DNA from: Lunularia cruciata
Lineage: Eukaryota; Streptophyta; Marchantiopsida; Lunulariales; Lunulariaceae
DNA length: 64,000 bases
Direction of reading: 5' to 3'
Assembly: GCA_948567375.1 (NCBI GenBank)
Contig: OX419755.1
Coordinates: 40,987,001 to 41,051,000 of the forward strand
Both the position numbers and the translations under genes were made by a program. Under the pieces are notes generated by a model. It had not been told where the DNA came from. It saw nothing but the letters and a program-made list of their open reading frames with translations, and searched no databases. Of this stretch, positions 58,573 through 64,000 are shown piece after piece. Each line of letters opens with the position of its first letter. The stretch's first letter is position 1.

Positions 58573-59752
58573 TTAGATTTGGATCCTCTCCTTTATAAGT
58601 AGTTTCTCTACTTTAGACCTTATTTTCTCAATAAGTAATATTTGCTCTGCTTCCACTTTCCTCTTCTCTACTTCTACAATATACTTATGTTTCTCTATCT
58701 TTGCAAAAATTTTACCTCTATCTCTAAAATTGTACATCTCTCTTGTGCTTCTATACATTCACTCTTCAATTTACTATGGTTTACCAAATCCTAAGAAGTA
58801 GCCATAGCAAGAGTAGTCTTTGTATTCAATTGAGAGAGCTTTCTTCTCTTGTGAGATTTTATTCCTCCTTGCTAGGATGCAATCTCTTCCTCTAGTTCTC
58901 TTATCTCTTTGTGTGGTGAAACTCTATCTAGGGTACTATTAGAAATCCTCTTACCTGACTCTCCTCCTTAAACTTCTCATGCAATCTCAACCTTTGAGTA
59001 CTTGGTACGGTGAATAGAATTGAATACACTCTGGACTCTTGGAAATCATCCATCATTTCTTTGTTGGCTTTATTCTCCCCACCATGAAAACCAGAGTATG
59101 CTCCTTCCTCTTCAAGTTCACAGACCACATGAGCATCTCTAATATTTTCTACAACACCACCACCAATACTAACTAGAGTTGGAAGAGATATTTTTGCATG
59201 ATTTCCAAACAATAAATCCATGCAGTCAAAGACAAAACACATATGATTTAATTTATCCTCCATTTTTCTCCGACCTCATTTGAACTTGTTATAACTCAGA
59301 ATTTTATTGTACTATTGGTTTTCCATGCCTTTGCTTCCTTGTATGATTTCACAAATCTCACCCACTTCTTGTTCAATTTGTTTCTTGATAGAATAGGTAG
59401 ATAGATTGACATGATAGAACAGGCAGATAGTTTGCAATGTAAATGAACGTAATCATCTTCTAAATGGGCTTCTTGCAATTGCACCTTGAATCTGATTAAA
59501 ATACTCATCCTCCTCAAGGTTATCCAAGATTTGAGCCAAGTGATGGCCTATCATATAGAATCTATCTTCATTGCCTTTCATCCCCTTTTCTTTGTTCCCC
59601 TCTAATATCATATTCAAAAGCTCTTGGAGCCTTTGTGGTGCTTGTGATTTGGGAGACTTTTTCAACTCAAGAGTTTGGGAAGACTTTTGCAACTCGGGAA
59701 GCTCAAATGAGAGAATATGTACTAGATATAGCAAGAGTAATTGAATTGCCAT
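58573..59752 (-). pseudogene. Possible Harbinger Myb/SANT-like partner ORF (decayed)
   Basis: Minus-strand pieces: NKKWVRFVKSYKEAKAW (59296-59517), similar to the third helix of SANT/Myb-like DNA-binding proteins; HMCFVFDCMDLLFGNHAKI (58928-59263), similar to the conserved block after that domain; and a C-terminal charged helix, VEVEKRKVEAEQILLIEKI (58573-58758). Harbinger elements often encode such a protein besides the transposase. The transposase remnant at 62221-62905 runs the opposite way, giving a divergent pair with a solo LTR between. Assignment is tentative. Confidence 0.4.
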
Positions 59753-59818
59753 TGCTTGATTCCATTGTCATCAATTGCAATTCTATGAATTACAAATTAC
59801 AAATGTTTGGAGTAGCGC

Positions 59819-60404
59819 TGTAATACTCCGAGGACAAGAGAAGAGAGAAAACACAGATTGCACACTCAAAAATTCAATGCCCCAAGGGAGCACCTTCTCT
59901 TTATTATATAGACAAAGAGGATCTCCTCCAAGGAAGTTCCACCATAGGATTAGGGATACAGATAGGTGACATGTCAGCAAGCTCCACCCTTGGATTACTT
60001 ACTTGGATGGGTGACCTGTCTGGTCTAGGTCCTATCTGGTTGGTCAAACAAGCTTTGACCAAAGGGAATCTTTTAGGGAATCTTCTTGTAGGAATCTCAA
60101 AATCACGTGAGTAAGATACCGTTGGAAAGCTCCCGATGAGACAAAGTAGGGGGAGGGAAGGCCAGCCTTTCCTCTGTTAGGGGGGGGGGCACTCTGCACA
60201 TTTTCAAGGCCTAATTCATCCGTTTAGGCCTCCAAAATTGCCTTCAAAGATTTCAAGCATATTTCGGTTTCTACTCTATTAGTAAAAGTCCCCTTTTGGT
60301 GATACCTCTTTTTGATCTATTTTTACCATCATGTATAACATCATTCTAGAAGTTACCAAACCGAATTTCACATCTAGATCATATGGCTAACCCTTGGTAT
60401 TACA
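59819..60404 (-). mobile_element. Solo chromovirus-family LTR, one-unit form, perfect target duplication
   Basis: 586 bp; plus-strand ends TGTAATACTCC and TTGGTATTACA. Flanked by AGCGC on both sides (59814-59818 and 60405-60409). About 149 bp shorter than the two-unit LTRs because only one internal unit is present, starting like unit 2 and ending like unit 1, as expected from recombination between the units. G10 tract at about 60180. Confidence 0.92.
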
Positions 60405-60409
60405 AGCGC

Positions 60410-62220
60410 TTAATGAGGTTGTGGCAGATTCTTTGACTGATTTGCACACACAAATGTATAAAAATATTAGTGGTGAAAATTTCTCTTAATAATTTTTATG
60501 TGCAACCCAACTCCTCCATGAAATCCATGGAAAGTGAAAATTTCAAATTTGAAATTCTAAATCTGAACTATTCTGCTTAGAGAAACATATATTTGTAAGA
60601 ATGTTTTTTGAATTATGCATATTAAGGCAGAACCACCTCTCATATGTTTGTAATTTCTAATTGATAAGTGTTAATCAACAAGTTCATAATCTCTATTATG
60701 GCTAATTTTTTTCAATATTATTAATGAATCTTGATTTTGGCTAATGAAAGTACTGATTTTGGCATGCACTAAATGTCTCCCACTAAAACTCTATCCCCAT
60801 AGAACTATTCTGTCGCACATAAGTCAATTTATGGGAGTATTGCACTTCACTTGATTTTCTTTTTATAATTATCCATATAAAATTTGATGGATATCACAAT
60901 ACTAGGGGCTTTTCAAAAATAGATTCCACAAATGTCTTAGAGGAAAATAACAAAATTTGTAATACTTTGTATTGAACTTTGTAATCCACAGATGAGCTAA
61001 TAATGGAACCCTTAGTAATTCCCATTCCATGAGAATAAGCATATCTTACATTCATTTGTAAAAATTAAGTGCTCAACATGCACTTTTCACCAACATTTCT
61101 CTCTCTCTGAAATGAAGGGCCCATGCCTCCTCCTCCCTATGCCTTTCTTTGGATTCTCTCCCAAGGATTCACTCTTGATCTAGGTTAGAACAAAGTTCAA
61201 ATCTGACAACCCATTAATAACATTGTTACAATTAATCCTCTATGGAATAGGAGGAACCCCTATTGCATAGAGCATTAATTCAGAAATAGTTTTACAAAGC
61301 TCTCTATATTTTCATATAACTTATTACAAATCATTGACTTAATTGGTAGGGGTGTGGGCAGGAGGGAGAAAGGATCTTTTTACGGAGTTCCGGTCAAGTT
61401 CCTTATTATTAGCACACTCCATAGGAGGTGGTTTGTAGGAAGTAAGGGATATGGAGTTTCTTGTTGTCACACTGTAGTGCATTAATTATACATTGGGGTT
61501 AATAAAGTGCCTAGTTTAGGTTAGGGTCAAGGGGTGGCCACCGAAGGGCTGACAAAGATAGGTGATGTATAAGAACAAGATGAACCATATAGGAAGAAAT
61601 TGATTGCAAATGAAGATAGGAGATGTACAAGAAGAATAAGATGAACCACACAAGAGGATGAGAAGGAGAAAATTAACCATAGAGTGGGAAGATTAGTGTG
61701 GGTTATGTGAAGGTGGTAAGAGAGGAGTGGCCTTCATTTGAATCCTCAATTTCATTACTTAAAAATTCCTTGTTTTACTATTTTGAAATGTATTTCTTTT
61801 CTTATGAGCTTGTTCATTGTGCAAGGAATAGCATTGAAGTGAGCATTGAAGCTCTACTCTCAATGCTCTCTGAGCATTGAGAGTAGAGCAGGCCGATCAA
61901 GTGTTATATTTGGTGATTCAAGCATTGAGGAGAATAAAGTTTAGTATAACATACCAAGAGGGAGAACTCATGGAGAACTAACTAGAAACATTAGGAAATT
62001 TATATAATGGTGTATACAATTAGATTTGGAGATATGGTTGCAAAGACTAGAAGATGAAGATTGAAATAGAGAATTAGATATGCTAGAATTATTGATTAGT
62101 GGGTGGGAGTTTGCACATATGCATAGATACTTGGAACCATGAGTTACTTATCCTTGTAGCCAAGAATTTGTGATAAAGTATTCTAGAAATCTAGAGCCAA
62201 AGGCCTTTTACTAGCTTATT
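60410..62220. other. Unassigned AT-rich sequence
   Basis: No supportable gene. Probably the middle of the Harbinger element plus other debris. It contains the hairpin at 61851-61889. Confidence 0.35.
61851..61889. repeat. Perfect hairpin, 18-bp arms, 3-base loop
   Basis: Arms 61851-61868 and 61872-61889 are exact reverse complements around TCT. GAGCATTGA also occurs just upstream (61841-61849), so the arm may have arisen by a local template switch. Confidence 0.88.
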
Positions 62221-62905
62221 AGAATGGATGCTAATTCCTTTTCAACATCAGTAGATTTGATAAGAAAGCACCCTTTTTTTGAAAAAGACTATCGATGGTA
62301 GTGTGGCTCCAAGTAGCTCTAGCTCTCAATAGATTTGGGCATCATGATATTGGAGCTTGTGTTGCAAGGGGGCTAAACATTAGGGCATTAATGTAGGTTC
62401 AATAATTGTCTTTAGTGATTGAGTTATGATTGCCACACCGGATTTTATGAGTCAAGTTGCATGGCCCAAGCATGAGGAGAGGAGTAGGATATCCACTATT
62501 TTTGCACAAAAAGGTTTCCTTGGTTGTATTGGTTTGGTAGATGGAACATTTTTTCCTCTTGCCACTTGATCCACGAGAGATGGAGAAATCTATTTCAGCA
62601 AAAAGGACTCATATTCCATAAATGGTCAAGTGATTTGTGACAATAAAATGAGAATTATATATTTTACTAGAGGTGAATGTTCTATATTTTTTTTGTTCCT
62701 TTGTTCAATTCATTATCATTGGTGGTCCTCTTTGTAACAAATGTTTGTGGTTGGTTTGTTTGTGATTGGTTTAGGGACTTATAGATAATAATAGAAATGC
62801 ATATTTGTTAAATTGGGTTTTAGTTTATATTATTTTACATAACTTTTTAATCAATAGTTTTATGTTTGGTCAAAGAACAATAGCGGATTTACAGAGGAAA
62901 CTCAA
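62221..62905 (+). pseudogene. PIF/Harbinger transposase remnant 2
   Basis: Same order as the copy at 47050: LALSIDLG and ACVARGLNI-like helix part (about 62300-62390), KGFLGCIGLVDGTFFPLAT with the catalytic Asp, GEIYFSKKDSYSINGQVI, CDNKMRIIYFTRG, then a C-terminal AYLLNWVLVYIILHNFLIN near 62795-62860. It is interrupted by stops. The two copies differ at many positions and are not a recent duplication. Confidence 0.68.
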
Positions 62906-63721
62906 ACAGTTTTAGAAATGTCTTTTAATGGAATAGAGCTCAGTAGAGAAGAAATTAGGTCAAGGGTCATGCAACAATGCCTTGCTCATCATTGTGGTAC
63001 ACATATTGTCTTTTTGTTCTGTTTTGTTAAAGTTTTGAAGAAGAAGTGTATTGAGGAAGCCAAATTACAAAGGAAAGAATGGACTTATGTGTCTTCAGAG
63101 TAAACCCAAAGAAATTGACCTTGGATTGGGAACCAAAAGTACTCGGATGGGGTTACAAAGAGACAAATCTGAAGAAGTGTGTCTTCAGAATGAGAAGCAA
63201 AGGCCGGTACAAAGACGGTGTCAAGCTAGGCAAGAAAGTACACTTCAAGAAATGGCAGAGGTAGGAGAAGAATACCTTGATAGTGACAAGAAACCAACAT
63301 GCAAAAGAAGTGGGAGTCAATTTTGAAATCAACTAAAGAATGATTGCACTTTGGGGGACTATAAAATTGCAGTTGCGCAAGGGGAAATCAAACACGTCAA
63401 GTAGATATCATGTTCCTCTAAGTAGTCATCTTGCAATAATGCGCGTCAAGAAGCCAATTGAGAGTGAAATTTTTTGGAGTCCAGAAGAAGTTATAGTGTT
63501 GCATCAAAGAGAGGAGATAGTCTTCCAATGCCAAAGAACTAGAGAGCAAATTATGGCAAAGAAGTCTAAGAATGCACTCACATTGTTGCAGTTTGGCAAT
63601 TTGATGTCATAGTTGGGATCAAAGTCTTGAATAGACTTCAAATTACATTCATGGCATGGAATTGGGATTTCAATTTTCCAAGCATCATGGTAGAGATAGC
63701 TGCTAGTAATTGTGAGGAAGG
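62906..63721 (+). other. Unassigned region with short ORFs
   Basis: Open frames at 63079-63264 (basic, with CVFRVNPKKLTLDWEPK) and 63340-63612. I recognise neither. They may be the remains of another element; nothing supports a host gene. Confidence 0.25.
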
Positions 63722-63944
63722 CCCCAAAGTTATGGGGAAGAAAGGAAATCTGGCTTGATGGATTGAGTTGGATTGGAGGTTAGTATTGGGAAAGGAAGCA
63801 AGAGAGGCAATTGGGGTCACCTTCTAAAGGAAGTGTGATGCCCCAAAGTTATGGGGAAGAAAGGAAATTTGGCTTGATGGATTGAGTTGGATTGGAGGTT
63901 AGCAAGAGAGGCAATTGGGGTCACCTTCTAAAGGAAGTGTGATG
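63722..63944. repeat. Two-copy tandem duplication (119 and 104 bp)
   Basis: Unit 1 63722-63840 and unit 2 63841-63944 both run from CCCCAAAGTTATGGGG to AAGGAAGTGTGATG. They are nearly identical except for a 15-base gap in unit 2 after GGAGGTTAG. The repeat looks recent. Confidence 0.9.
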
Positions 63945-64000
63945 CTACAGAGGAGACAGTGGAAATCAGGAACTCATTCTTTGCTCTGCGGACCAACAAT

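Noticed and set aside
1-64000. CRISPR array, bacterial operon or phage features
   Set aside because: All direct repeats are LTRs or simple tandem duplications, and the genes have introns and plant families; nothing indicates prokaryotic DNA.
1-64000. tRNA and rRNA genes
   Set aside because: I looked for the B-box GGTTCGAATCC pattern and rRNA-like stretches and saw none with matching arms; a tRNAscan run would be decisive.

Overview
The window looks like nuclear DNA of a land plant. It has intron-containing genes with GT-AG boundaries, a plant-type EMC3, a plant U-box/ARM ubiquitin ligase, and dense Ty3/gypsy (chromovirus), Ty1/copia, LINE and PIF/Harbinger debris. A spliced coiled-coil gene on the minus strand has an N-terminus resembling the axonemal protein RIB43A. 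If that resemblance holds, the plant makes flagellated sperm (bryophyte, lycophyte, fern or similar). The species cannot be fixed from the sequence alone.

Layout. 1-3043: EMC3, eight exons, plus strand. 3.0-4.5 kb: intergenic. 4.55-19.87 kb: a decayed LINE, split by a 12.7-kb chromovirus (5433-18141, target duplication GTTGT). A second copy of the same family (9919-16013, target duplication CACCA) is nested inside that chromovirus. 19.9-20.5 kb: a probable solo LTR on the minus strand whose promoter carries clustered heat-shock elements upstream of a TATA box. 20.5-24.2 kb: intergenic, with duplicated hairpin units, a decayed copia LTR and a far-spaced 29-bp inverted repeat. 24.2-28.3 kb: a second, minus-strand LINE, interrupted by an old chromovirus-family LTR that itself contains a younger one. 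28.3-32.3 kb: intergenic. 32.3-35.9 kb: the U-box/ARM gene, plus strand. 36.9-39.8 kb: the convergent coiled-coil gene, minus strand. 39.8-44.1 kb: intergenic. 44.1-64 kb: repeat-rich: a copia deletion derivative containing a solo chromovirus LTR, two decayed Harbinger transposases, a Myb-like Harbinger partner ORF, a decayed copia gag-pol, and two more solo LTRs.

Only three genes look intact and host-derived: EMC3, the U-box/ARM E3 ligase and the coiled-coil gene. All mobile elements have stops, frameshifts or deletions and appear unable to move on their own. I did not find a clearly new biological system. The most unusual signals are the heat-shock-element array in an LTR-like promoter, the two LINE copies with an N-terminal finger and an apparent C-terminal restriction-like endonuclease, the one-unit and two-unit forms of the chromovirus LTR, and several long perfect hairpins.
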